From positions 4,004,001 through 4,068,000 of the forward strand of contig CP119325.1 in assembly GCA_029202525.1 (NCBI GenBank): DNA of 64,000 nt, in the 5' to 3' direction. Origin of the DNA: Candidatus Pseudomonas phytovorans. GTDB taxonomy: Bacteria > Pseudomonadota > Gammaproteobacteria > Pseudomonadales > Pseudomonadaceae. The notes beneath the pieces are model-generated. The model was not told the DNA's origin, did no database searches, and saw only the letters and a program-made list of their open reading frames with translations. Both the position numbers and the translations under genes were made by a program. Of this stretch, positions 15,304 through 23,717 are shown piece by piece; position 1 is the stretch's first letter; each line of letters opens with the position of its first letter.

Positions 15304-18286
15304 GCCTTTCACGCCCAACCGCCTGGCCCTGTGCATCGCCCTGGCCTGTGCCGCCTTCGCCCCCGCAGCCTTCGCCAAGGATTACCTGATAAGCAACGCC
15401 AGCACCGATACCCTGGAGTTGAAGAAGTCCGACAGCTTGAAGGTGACATCGACCGGCAGCATCGAGGCCAGTGACGACGACGGCGTGATTTTGCCCAAGC
15501 ACACCAGCGGCGCCACCGTGAGCGTCGACAACGCCGGCATCATCCGCTCTACCGACGGCCGCGGTATCGACAGCAAGGATGACGGCGAAGACGTCAGTCA
15601 CTACGTGATCAGCAACCAGGCCGGGGCGCTGATTCAGGGCACCAATGACGGCTTGCGCTTCCAGACCAACCCCACTGCGGGTGGCAGCCTGAATATCATC
15701 AACGCCGGCACCATCGAGTCCACAGTTGAGGGCCAGGCCATCGACCTGGAAACCCTGAACAACCCGGCCTTCACCACCACCCTGGTCAACCAGGCCACGG
15801 GGGTGATCCATGCCGTCGGCAACGACGCGATCAAGACCGGCTCCAATGCCACGGTCACCAACTACGGGCTGATCGTTACCGACACTGCGCCACAGGACAA
15901 GAATGGCCTGGACCAGAAGTACGATGGCATCAAGATCGGCACCTCCACCGGCGTGACCGTGTACAACCACGGCACGATCAGCGCCGACCGCCATGGCGTA
16001 GACCTCAAGACCGATGCCACACTCTACAACTACGAGGGTGCCAGCGTTACCGGGCGCAACGGTTCGGGCTTCGGTTCCGACGGCAGCGGCACCGTGTACA
16101 ACTGGGGCACCATCACCGGTGCTATCGCCGACGGCAAGATCAATGGCGACGGCGACGGCGTCGATATCGACAACATCGGCCATGTGTACAACGCCGGTAC
16201 CATCCAGGGCCTGGGCGCCAAGGGCGTCGACAGTGGCGGGCGACCGAACGGCAGCGAAGGCATCGCCATGGGTGGCGGCAGCGTCGTCAACACGGCGACC
16301 GGGGTAATTCGCAGCGTCGATAACGGCATTCTGGTGGATGACGGCGCCGAAGGTGCGGGGGTTGCCGCCACCACCATCGATAATGCCGGGCGCATCGAAG
16401 GCGATGGCGGCTTTGGCATCAGGCTGATCGGGGAGTATGACGACACGGTAGTCAACAGCGGCACGATCAGTGGCGGCAATGGCCTGGCACTGAGCATGGG
16501 CGCCGGCGACGACAACCTCACAGTGCTAACCGGCGGGGCCTTCAATGGTCTGGTCGATGGCGGTGACGGGGTCGATAACGTCACCCTGAACGGTAGCGGC
16601 AGCTTCGGCAACAGCACCCACTTTGAAACCCTCAAGGTCAGCGGCGGCAGCTGGACCCTGAGCAGCATTGGCGACTTCAGCCAAGGCGGCGTGGTGACTT
16701 CAGGCGCCACGCTGATCAACCAGGGCAGCATCCTCGGCCAGATGCAGATCGAGCAAGGCGCCATCTACGCCGGTGGTGGCTCGGTCGGCGGGCTGCAGGT
16801 AGACGGCACCCTGCTGACCAACACCGGCCTCGGTGTGGCTACGGTCGCTGGCGACCTGAACTTCAGCCAAGGTGCAAGCCTGGTGTATGGCGTGAATGCC
16901 GATGGCAGCAGCGCACCGGTCAGCGTCAGCGGCACGGCAAATCTCGATAACGCCACCCTGCGCGTACAGCCCACCCCCGGTGAGTATCCCTGGCAAAGCC
17001 AGTACACCGTGCTGACGGCCAGCGCAGTCAAGGGCACATTCGCCCAGGTGACCAGCGACTATGCCTTCCTCACCCCCACGTTGAGTTACACCAGCAACTC
17101 AGTGGGCCTGGCCTACGACCGCAACGACGTTGCCTTCGAGCATTACGCACAGTCTGCCAACGCCGCCGGTGCCGCGCGCGGCCTGGCCGGCCTGGGGCAG
17201 AACAGCAACCTGTACAATGCCGTGCTCGGCACTACCACGGCCGGCGCCGGCAACGCCATCGAGCAACTGTCGGCCAGCAACACCGCCAACCTGGCAGCCG
17301 CCACCCTGGCCGGCACGTCGCAGGTCGGCAGCAGCATGCTCGGTGCCATGCAGGCGATGGCCAGCGCAGGCAGCCTGCAGGTGGGCATGACCGACAGCGA
17401 CAGCCCTGCCCTGGCCGCCACTGGCGTGCCACGCGAAGCGCGCAACCTCAACGACCCGAACGCCCAGGGGCGTGTCTGGGCACAGGCGCTGGGCAGCTAC
17501 GGCAAGGTCGATGGCAGCCACGGCACCAGCGCGCTGGAGCAGCGCACCGGTGGTGGTGTGCTGGGCGTCGACTGGGCGTTGGGCGGTGAATGGCGCCTGG
17601 GCGTGCTGGGTGGCTACTCGCGCACGCGCCTGGACAGCAGCGGCCTGGATGGCACCGTGCGCAGCTGGCACGCCGGGGTGTATGCCCAACACCAGAGCGG
17701 CCCGCTGGCCCTGCGCCTGGGCGCGGCCTACAGCGGCCATGATGGCCACAGCAAGCGCGACGTGGCCTTCGCAGGCTTCAACGAGCGCCTCAAGGGTGAC
17801 TACGATGCAGATAGCCAGCAGGCCTTTGTCGAACTAGGCTACGCCATGGGCAGCGGCCGCCTCAGCGCCGAACCGTTCGCCAACCTCGGCTACCAGCGCT
17901 ACCACCGCGACAGCTACCGCGAGCAAGGTGGTGACGCGGCGCTGGCGGTGGACGCCGATACCCAGGACAACTTCAGCAGTACCTTCGGCGTGCGCCTGGC
18001 GCACTTGGGGCAACTGGACAACGGTATGAGCCTCACACCCCGGGCGACGCTGGGCTGGCGCCACACCTACGGCAACATCGATACCCGCACGCGGCAGGCG
18101 TTTATTGCGGGTGGTGATGCATTCAGTGTCGAAGGCAGCGCGATTGACCGGGATAGCCTGCTGGTCGAAGCCGGGCTGGACCTGGGGCTGAGTGCGCGGC
18201 AGAAAGTGGGCATCGGGTATAGCGGTGAGCTGGGTAGCAATAGCCGCAACCATGCTGTGGTTGGGCAGTGGCAGTTGAAGTTTTAG
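15302..18286 (+). CDS. Autotransporter (type Va secretion) with beta-helix passenger
   Basis: The 994-residue protein has a signal peptide (LALCIALACAAFAPAAFA, cleavage near residue 25). A passenger of short parallel-beta repeats rich in 'NAGTI', 'NSGTI' and 'NHGTI' turns runs over residues 40-560. The C-terminal outer-membrane barrel (from about residue 725, GRVWAQALGSYGKVDGSHG) ends in the terminal phenylalanine of HAVVGQWQLKF. No protease triad or esterase motif is obvious in the passenger, so it is more likely an adhesin or surface factor than an enzyme. The start is the only in-frame ATG after a stop at 15278. Confidence 0.9.
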   Translation: MPFTPNRLALCIALACAAFAPAAFAKDYLISNASTDTLELKKSDSLKVTSTGSIEASDDDGVILPKHTSGATVSVDNAGIIRSTDGRGIDSKDDGEDVSHYVISNQAGALIQGTNDGLRFQTNPTAGGSLNIINAGTIESTVEGQAIDLETLNNPAFTTTLVNQATGVIHAVGNDAIKTGSNATVTNYGLIVTDTAPQDKNGLDQKYDGIKIGTSTGVTVYNHGTISADRHGVDLKTDATLYNYEGASVTGRNGSGFGSDGSGTVYNWGTITGAIADGKINGDGDGVDIDNIGHVYNAGTIQGLGAKGVDSGGRPNGSEGIAMGGGSVVNTATGVIRSVDNGILVDDGAEGAGVAATTIDNAGRIEGDGGFGIRLIGEYDDTVVNSGTISGGNGLALSMGAGDDNLTVLTGGAFNGLVDGGDGVDNVTLNGSGSFGNSTHFETLKVSGGSWTLSSIGDFSQGGVVTSGATLINQGSILGQMQIEQGAIYAGGGSVGGLQVDGTLLTNTGLGVATVAGDLNFSQGASLVYGVNADGSSAPVSVSGTANLDNATLRVQPTPGEYPWQSQYTVLTASAVKGTFAQVTSDYAFLTPTLSYTSNSVGLAYDRNDVAFEHYAQSANAAGAARGLAGLGQNSNLYNAVLGTTTAGAGNAIEQLSASNTANLAAATLAGTSQVGSSMLGAMQAMASAGSLQVGMTDSDSPALAATGVPREARNLNDPNAQGRVWAQALGSYGKVDGSHGTSALEQRTGGGVLGVDWALGGEWRLGVLGGYSRTRLDSSGLDGTVRSWHAGVYAQHQSGPLALRLGAAYSGHDGHSKRDVAFAGFNERLKGDYDADSQQAFVELGYAMGSGRLSAEPFANLGYQRYHRDSYREQGGDAALAVDADTQDNFSSTFGVRLAHLGQLDNGMSLTPRATLGWRHTYGNIDTRTRQAFIAGGDAFSVEGSAIDRDSLLVEAGLDLGLSARQKVGIGYSGELGSNSRNHAVVGQWQLKF

Positions 18287-18303
18287 TAGCTTCAGCGCCT
18301 GCA

Positions 18304-18401
18304 CTGGCCTCTTCGCGGATGAAGCCGCTCCCACAGTGACTGCAGAGGTTTCTAATTCTGTACATTACCTGTAGGAGCAGCTTCAGCCGCGAAGAGGCCG
18401 G
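18304..18401. repeat. Inverted pair of REP-like elements
   Basis: A unit CTGGCCTCTTCGCGG..CCGCTCCCACAG at 18304-18336 faces CCTGTAGGAGC..CCGCGAAGAGGCCGG at 18368-18401. The centre is GATGAAG/CTTCAG rather than the commoner GGGC..GCCC, so this is a divergent REP variant. It separates the autotransporter from the riboflavin synthase gene. Confidence 0.8.
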
Positions 18402-18476
18402 CACTGCCACCTTGCTTTTGAGGCTTCAGAAGCATAGCGTTCGAAAGATTTCTTTTTCGTGCCCAGGAGCAACTCC

Positions 18477-19106
18477 ATGTACACCGGCATCGTCCAGGCC
18501 GTCCGCCCTCTGCTTGATGTGACCACTTACCCGGGCCACAACCAGTTCACCATCGACCTCACCCCGGAACTGCTCGACGACCTGAAGATCGGCGCCAGCG
18601 TCAGTGTCGAAGGCACCTGCCTGTCGGTCACTGACATTGCTGGCACCCAAGTCAAATTCGACGCCATGACCGCCACCCTCGAACGCACCAACCTGTGCTT
18701 CTTCAAGGCGGGCCAAGGGGTAAACATCGAACGTTCGGCGAAAATGAACGCCGAAGTGGGTGGCCACCTGATGGCCGGCCACATTGCCACCACCGCTGAA
18801 ATCGTCGAACTGTCAATCAAGGAAACCGGCGCCTTCATCAGGTTCCGCATGCCGCCGGAATGGGGCAAGTACGTGTTCCCGCGCGGTTTCATCGGGGTCA
18901 ATGGCTGCAGCCTGACCGTCGCCGATGTCGACGACAACGTCATCACCATCAACCTGATCCCGGAAACCCTGCGCCAGACCACGTTCGCCAGCTACAAGGC
19001 CGGCGAAAGGCTTAATATCGAAGTCGATCACCAGACCATGGTGTTGGTGGATGTGGTGGAGCGCACCATCAAAGGTACCCTGGCCCGCGAAAAACTGCTG
19101 CCCTGA
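18477..19106 (+). CDS. Riboflavin synthase alpha subunit
   Basis: Riboflavin synthase turns two molecules of 6,7-dimethyl-8-ribityllumazine into riboflavin. The protein has two lumazine-binding repeats: MYTGIVQAV..GASVSVEGTCLSVT in the N half and GGHLMAGHIATTAEI..GVNGCSLTV in the C half. It resembles the enterobacterial RibC form (MFTGIVQG, GGHLMSGHIMTTAE) more than the usual MFTGIIE..GGHLVSGH type, as far as I remember those sequences. It is not in a rib operon, so it may be a second copy. AGGAG lies 7 bases before the ATG at 18477. A DUF1275 gene follows after 9 bases. Confidence 0.88.
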   Translation: MYTGIVQAVRPLLDVTTYPGHNQFTIDLTPELLDDLKIGASVSVEGTCLSVTDIAGTQVKFDAMTATLERTNLCFFKAGQGVNIERSAKMNAEVGGHLMAGHIATTAEIVELSIKETGAFIRFRMPPEWGKYVFPRGFIGVNGCSLTVADVDDNVITINLIPETLRQTTFASYKAGERLNIEVDHQTMVLVDVVERTIKGTLAREKLLP

Positions 19107-19115
19107 GGCCTGTCC

Positions 19116-19817
19116 ATGCTGCCCAACGCCCTACCCGCGCGCACGGCCAGGCGGCTGCGGCTGCAAGTTTTGCGTGGCCGTGTCGGCCTCGGCCTGGTCG
19201 CTGGTTTGTCAGTGTTGGCCGGCATGACAGATGCCATCGGCCTACTGGCGCTAGGCGACTTCGTATCGTTCATGAGTGGCAATACCACCCGCCTGGCCGT
19301 GGCCATCAGCGAAGCAGACCTGGCCTTGGTGCTGCGCCTGAGTGGCGCGATACTGGGCTTCGTCGCTGGTAATGCGCTGGGCGTGCTGCTGGCGCGTGGT
19401 TTGCGCCGCCGTGCCTGGCCCGTGTTGCTGATGGTCGCCGTGCTGTTGGCGTTCGCGGCTGCATGGCCGTTGGCGGCCACCTTCCCGGCATTGTTGGCCG
19501 CCACACTGGCCATGGGCATGATCAATGCCGTGGTTGAACAAGTGAACGGCCTGCCCATCGGCCTGACTTACGTCACCGGGGCCTTGTCCCGCTTCGGCCG
19601 TGGCCTGGGCCGGTGGCTGATGGGCGAGCGGCGCAACGGCTGGCGGGTGCAACTGGTGCCCTGGGCCGGCATGCTGCTGGGGGCAGCACTGGGTGCCTGG
19701 TTGCAACATCACCTGGGCCTGCAGGCGCTGTTTGGCAGCTGCGCGCTGGCTTGCGTGCTGGCCCTGGTGTCGTGGTTCATACCGCGCGCCTGGCAGCGTG
19801 GCTACATGCCGCGCTGA
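19116..19817 (+). CDS. DUF1275 (YoaK-like) integral membrane protein
   Basis: This 233-residue protein has about six membrane segments. It carries the DUF1275 signature near the first one (GLSVLAGMTDAIGLLALGDF, then VSFMSGNTTRLAVAI) and PIGLTYVTGALSRFGRGLGR later. The family is widespread and its function is unknown; transport has been guessed. The gene follows riboflavin synthase with a 9-base gap on the same strand, so the two are probably co-transcribed. That makes a role linked to flavin or flavin precursors worth a thought, but nothing in the sequence shows it. Confidence 0.85.
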   Translation: MLPNALPARTARRLRLQVLRGRVGLGLVAGLSVLAGMTDAIGLLALGDFVSFMSGNTTRLAVAISEADLALVLRLSGAILGFVAGNALGVLLARGLRRRAWPVLLMVAVLLAFAAAWPLAATFPALLAATLAMGMINAVVEQVNGLPIGLTYVTGALSRFGRGLGRWLMGERRNGWRVQLVPWAGMLLGAALGAWLQHHLGLQALFGSCALACVLALVSWFIPRAWQRGYMPR

Positions 19818-21320
19818 TCAATCGATACGCGGGTGCTGCTGTGCCAGCTTCTCGCGCTTGGCTTCCAGTTCGGCAATCTGCGCATCGAGGTCTTCGATCT
19901 TCTGCTCGATGTTGTCGTGGTGCTCCTGCAACAGCTCACGCGCCTCCTCGATGTCCGAGGCGGCTGGTGCCGCGCCGCGCAGCGGCTTGTTGGCGGTTTC
20001 CTTCATGGTCAACCCGGTCAGCAGGCCAATCGCGGCGATCACCATCAGGTAATAGGCCGGCATGTACAGGTCGCCAGTGCTCTCCACCAGCCAGGCGGTA
20101 AGGGTCGGGGTAAGCCCGGCGATCAGCACCGAAATGTTGAACGCGGCCGCCAACGCGCTGTAGCGGATGTGCGTAGGGAACATTGCGGGCAGCGTCGAGG
20201 CCATCACACCGATGAAGAAGTTCAGCAACACGGCAATGATCAGCAGCCCGGCAAAAATCACCCCTAGCACGCCGCTGTTGATCAACATGAACGCCGGGAT
20301 AGCCAGGGCAAACAAACCGACACTGCCGACGATGATGAACGGCCGACGCCCGAACTTGTCGCTGAGCAGGCCGATCACAGGCTGCACGAACAGCATGCCG
20401 ACCATGATCGCGATGATGATCAGCACGCCATGGTCTTCGCTGTAATGCAGATTGTGCGACAGGTAGCTGGGCATGTAGGTGAGCAGCATGTAGTAGGTGA
20501 CGTTGGTGGCAATGACCACGCCGACGCAGGTCACCAGGCTGCGCCAGTGCTGGGTGGCTACTTCCTTGAACGATACCTTGGGCCCAGAGGCCAGGCCTTC
20601 GCGATCGCCCTGTTCCATCTTGTCGACATGCTGCTGAAACGCAGGTGTTTCTTCCAGTGCATGGCGCAGGTAAAGGCCGATGATGCCCAGCGGCAGGGCC
20701 AGGAAGAACGGCAGGCGCCAGCCCCATTCAAGGAACTTTTCTTCGCCAAGAATGGTGGAAATCAGTACCACCACCCCCGCGCCTAGCACAAAGCCGGCAA
20801 TCGAGCCGAAGTCCAGCCAGCTACCCAGAAAACCGCGCTTGCGGTCGGGGGCGTATTCGGCAACAAAGATCGAGGCACCGGTGTACTCGCCACCCACCGA
20901 AAAGCCCTGGGCCATTTTGGCCAGCAACAGCAGGATCGGTGCCCAGATGCCGATGCTGGCGTAAGACGGTATCAGGCCGATGGCAAAGGTGCTGAGCGAC
21001 ATGATGACGATGGTGGCGGCGAGGATTTTCTGCCGCCCGAACTTGTCGCCCAGGGCGCCGAAGAACAGCCCGCCCAGTGGTCGGATCAGGAAAGGCACCG
21101 AAAAAGTGGCCAGCGCCGCGATCATCTGCACGCTCGGGTCGGCGTTGGGGAAGAACACCTTACCCAGGGCATAGGCCACGAAGCCGTATACGCCAAAATC
21201 GAACCACTCCATGGCATTGCCCAGCGCGGCGGCGGTGATCGCCTTTTTCATCTTGGCGTCGTCGACGATGGTGATGTCCTTCAGGCCGATTGGCTGGACG
21301 GTTTTCTTGCGAGGTTTCAT
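19818..21320 (-). CDS. proP: Proline/betaine:H+ symporter ProP (MFS)
   Basis: A 500-residue MFS transporter with 12 membrane segments and the motif GALGDKFGRQKILA between TM2 and TM3. A long charged C-terminal tail (EEARELLQEHHDNIEQKIED, about residues 450-490) has a heptad pattern suited to an antiparallel coiled coil, as in the osmosensing ProP. ProP takes up proline, glycine betaine and ectoine at high osmolarity. The gene is convergent with the DUF1275 gene; their ends touch with no clear terminator between. AGGGA precedes the ATG. Confidence 0.88.
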   Translation of the reverse strand: MKPRKKTVQPIGLKDITIVDDAKMKKAITAAALGNAMEWFDFGVYGFVAYALGKVFFPNADPSVQMIAALATFSVPFLIRPLGGLFFGALGDKFGRQKILAATIVIMSLSTFAIGLIPSYASIGIWAPILLLLAKMAQGFSVGGEYTGASIFVAEYAPDRKRGFLGSWLDFGSIAGFVLGAGVVVLISTILGEEKFLEWGWRLPFFLALPLGIIGLYLRHALEETPAFQQHVDKMEQGDREGLASGPKVSFKEVATQHWRSLVTCVGVVIATNVTYYMLLTYMPSYLSHNLHYSEDHGVLIIIAIMVGMLFVQPVIGLLSDKFGRRPFIIVGSVGLFALAIPAFMLINSGVLGVIFAGLLIIAVLLNFFIGVMASTLPAMFPTHIRYSALAAAFNISVLIAGLTPTLTAWLVESTGDLYMPAYYLMVIAAIGLLTGLTMKETANKPLRGAAPAASDIEEARELLQEHHDNIEQKIEDLDAQIAELEAKREKLAQQHPRID

Positions 21321-21435
21321 GCCGTTGTCCCTGTCGATGAATGCTCTAAGGGTTCAGATACAACGGGACACTAAATAATTCAGCGCTTAATGATTTTTTG
21401 TGCGTTTGCGCCGCTTCACCAACAGCGCACAAAGA

Positions 21436-21461
21436 AAAGCCGCTGCAACTACAGCGGCTTT
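21436..21461 (-). terminator. Terminator hairpin after hemB
   Basis: AAAGCCGCTG and CAGCGGCTTT form a perfect 10-base stem with a 6-base loop. Read on the minus strand it follows the hemB stop and leads into a T-rich run, as expected of a rho-independent terminator. Confidence 0.75.
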
Positions 21462-21480
21462 GTAAACCGAAGGCCTGGCT

Positions 21481-22455
21481 TCAGATACCTTCGCGGGCTA
21501 GGTCCATGGCGAAGTAGGTCAGGATCAGGTCGGCACCGGCACGCTTGATCGCACCAATGCTCTCACGCATCACTCGGCCTTCATCGATGGCGCCGGCCAG
21601 GCCGCCGAACTTGATCATCGCGTACTCGCCACTCACCTGGTATGCAGCCAGCGGCAGGCGTGAGGCGGCGCGGATGTCGGCAATCACGTCAAGGTAGGCG
21701 CCAGCCGGCTTGACCATCAGCACATCTGCCCCTTCCTGCTCGTCCAGCAGCGACTCGCGCACGGCTTCGCGACGGTTCATCGGGTTCATCTGGTAGCTTT
21801 TGCGGTCGCCCTTCAGCGCAGTGCCGCCGGCTTCACGGAACGGGCCATACAGCGACGAAGCGAACTTGGTGGAGTAAGCCATGATCGCGGTGTCGTGGAA
21901 GCCGGCACCGTCCAGCGCGCTACGGATGGCCTGTACCTGGCCGTCCATTGCCGCCGACGGGGCGATGAAGTCGGCCCCGGCAGCCGCGGCGATGACTGCC
22001 TGCTTGCCCAGGTTGGCCAAGGTGGCATCATTGTCCACGCCATGGTCATGCACCACCCCGCAATGGCCGTGGCTGGTGTATTCGCAGAAGCAGGTGTCGG
22101 ACATCACCACCATTTCCGGCACGGTGTCCTTGCAGATGCGCGACATGCGCGCGACCAGGCCGTTCTCGTTCCAGGTGTCGCTGCCGGTGGCGTCCAGGTT
22201 GTGCGACACGCCAAAGGTCATGACCGACTTGATACCGGCACGGGCATACCGCTCGATTTCCTGGGCCAGCAGCTTCTCGGGGATGCGATTGACCCCGGGC
22301 ATGCTGGTAATCGGCACGAAATCATCAATGCCCTCTTCGACGAAGATCGGCAAAATCAGGTCTTCCAGGCGGAATTCGGTTTCCTGGAAGATCGTGCGCA
22401 GGGACTCGTTCTGGCGCAGGCGGCGTGGACGAACGGACGGGAATTGGTTGGACAT
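21481..22455 (-). CDS. hemB: Delta-aminolevulinic acid dehydratase (porphobilinogen synthase), zinc type
   Basis: HemB joins two 5-aminolevulinate molecules into porphobilinogen in heme synthesis. The 324-residue protein has the Schiff-base lysines in AYSTKFASSLYGPFREA and VLMVKPAGAYLDVI. The metal site reads SDTCFCEYTSHGHCG, with the three cysteines of zinc-dependent enzymes as in E. coli HemB. By contrast, the P. aeruginosa enzyme, as I recall it, has Asp in place of these cysteines and uses magnesium. The overall sequence here is strikingly E. coli-like. GGAG lies 5 bases before the ATG. A second, magnesium-type hemB probably exists elsewhere in the genome. Confidence 0.95.
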   Translation of the reverse strand: MSNQFPSVRPRRLRQNESLRTIFQETEFRLEDLILPIFVEEGIDDFVPITSMPGVNRIPEKLLAQEIERYARAGIKSVMTFGVSHNLDATGSDTWNENGLVARMSRICKDTVPEMVVMSDTCFCEYTSHGHCGVVHDHGVDNDATLANLGKQAVIAAAAGADFIAPSAAMDGQVQAIRSALDGAGFHDTAIMAYSTKFASSLYGPFREAGGTALKGDRKSYQMNPMNRREAVRESLLDEQEGADVLMVKPAGAYLDVIADIRAASRLPLAAYQVSGEYAMIKFGGLAGAIDEGRVMRESIGAIKRAGADLILTYFAMDLAREGI

Positions 22456-22580
22456 GACAGCTCCAGGGCATTTTGAACGGCGTATACCTTATGCCTCTCG
22501 CGCGCCAGTGAAAAGGCCAATTGATGAGATATTGTCTTGCGTCAAAGGCAATGACTGGCCTGGGGTCTGATTATCCTGTG

Positions 22581-22677
22581 CAGGCCTCTTCGCGGGCATG
22601 CCCGCTCCCACAGAGACCCTACAATATTTGAAGCTAAGGTGATCCTGTGGGAGCGGGCGTGCCCGCGAAGAGGCCTG
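22581..22677. repeat. Inverted pair of REP elements
   Basis: Two 33-base units lie head to head at 22581-22613 and 22645-22677, each with the GCGGGC..GCCCGC core and the CTCCCACAG end. They differ only at the centre (AT versus GT). They lie between the tandem RIO kinase and hemB genes. Confidence 0.9.
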
Positions 22678-22690
22678 CACAGGCGACCGA

Positions 22691-23584
22691 TTACTGCAAC
22701 CAGGGCGGCGTGGGCTCCTCTGCCTTGGCCGGGCCATGCTCTGCCTCGTCGCGCGCTGCACGGCGACGGGCATCATCCAGCCGGGCTGCGTCGATCTCGC
22801 GCATCACCCCGGACACGTCAGCTTCATGCTCGTCATCCGCAAACACCCCGGTCAATGGGCTGTCTGGCAGCAGATCACCGGCCTCGAACAACGCCCACAT
22901 CTCCTGCGCATACCGGGTGCTTTTCAGCTCCGGGGCAAAGCGCCCGAAATAGTGGGCCATGTTGTCGACATCGCGCTGCAGCATGCTGAAAGCGTGGTTG
23001 TTGGCCGCTGCATCCACTGCCTGCGGCAAGTCGATGATCACCGGACCGTCCGGGCCGAGCAGCACGTTGAACTCGGACAGGTCACCGTGCACCAGCCCCG
23101 CACATAGCATCAGTACGATCTGGCGAATGACAAAAGCGTGGAACGTGCGGGCCTCTTCGGCTTCCAGGTGCACGTCGTTCAGCCGTGGGGCGGCGTCACC
23201 ATCGGCGTCGGTGACCAGTTCCATCAGCAGTACGCCGTCCTGGAAGTCGTAAGGCTTGGGCACCCTCACACCGGCACTGGCCAGGCGGAACAATGCCGCA
23301 ACCTCGGCGTTCTGCCAGGCGTCCTCGGCTTCTTTACGGCCGAACTTGCTGCCTTTGGCCATGGCTCGGGCCTGGCGGCTGTTACGCACCTTGCGGCCTT
23401 CCTGGTATTCGGCGGCCTGGCGGAAACTGCGCTTGTTGGCTTCTTTGTAGACCTTGGCGCAGCGCACCTGGTTGCCGCAGCGCACCACGTACACGGCGGC
23501 CTCCTTGCCACTCATCAGCGGCCGCAGTACTTCGTCGACCAGGCCGTCTTCGATCAAGGGTTCGATTCTTTTGGGTGTCTTCAT
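22691..23584 (-). CDS. RIO1-family atypical serine protein kinase
   Basis: The 297-residue protein carries the RIO kinase signatures: a flexible-loop region SGKEAAVYVVRCGNQ, the nucleotide-binding lysine in CAKVYKE, the catalytic HGDLSEFNVLLG (near residue 167) and the metal-binding loop VIIDLPQAVD (near 182). Archaeal and eukaryotic RIO1 acts in ribosome maturation; bacterial members, common in Pseudomonas, have no settled role. The C-terminal 50 residues are charged and probably disordered. No strong ribosome site precedes the ATG. It stands alone between REP elements and the lhgO gene. Confidence 0.88.
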   Translation of the reverse strand: MKTPKRIEPLIEDGLVDEVLRPLMSGKEAAVYVVRCGNQVRCAKVYKEANKRSFRQAAEYQEGRKVRNSRQARAMAKGSKFGRKEAEDAWQNAEVAALFRLASAGVRVPKPYDFQDGVLLMELVTDADGDAAPRLNDVHLEAEEARTFHAFVIRQIVLMLCAGLVHGDLSEFNVLLGPDGPVIIDLPQAVDAAANNHAFSMLQRDVDNMAHYFGRFAPELKSTRYAQEMWALFEAGDLLPDSPLTGVFADDEHEADVSGVMREIDAARLDDARRRAARDEAEHGPAKAEEPTPPWLQ

Positions 23585-23717
23585 CAGGCTGTGTTCGGGG
23601 TCCTGGCTGTGATGGTGGACATCCTCTCACAGCCGGGTGCGACTTGCTCGTCTGTCTTCAGCCCAGGCCGATCAGACGCCCTGCCCTGAAGGGCACGCAG
23701 AACGTATTACGGCTTTG

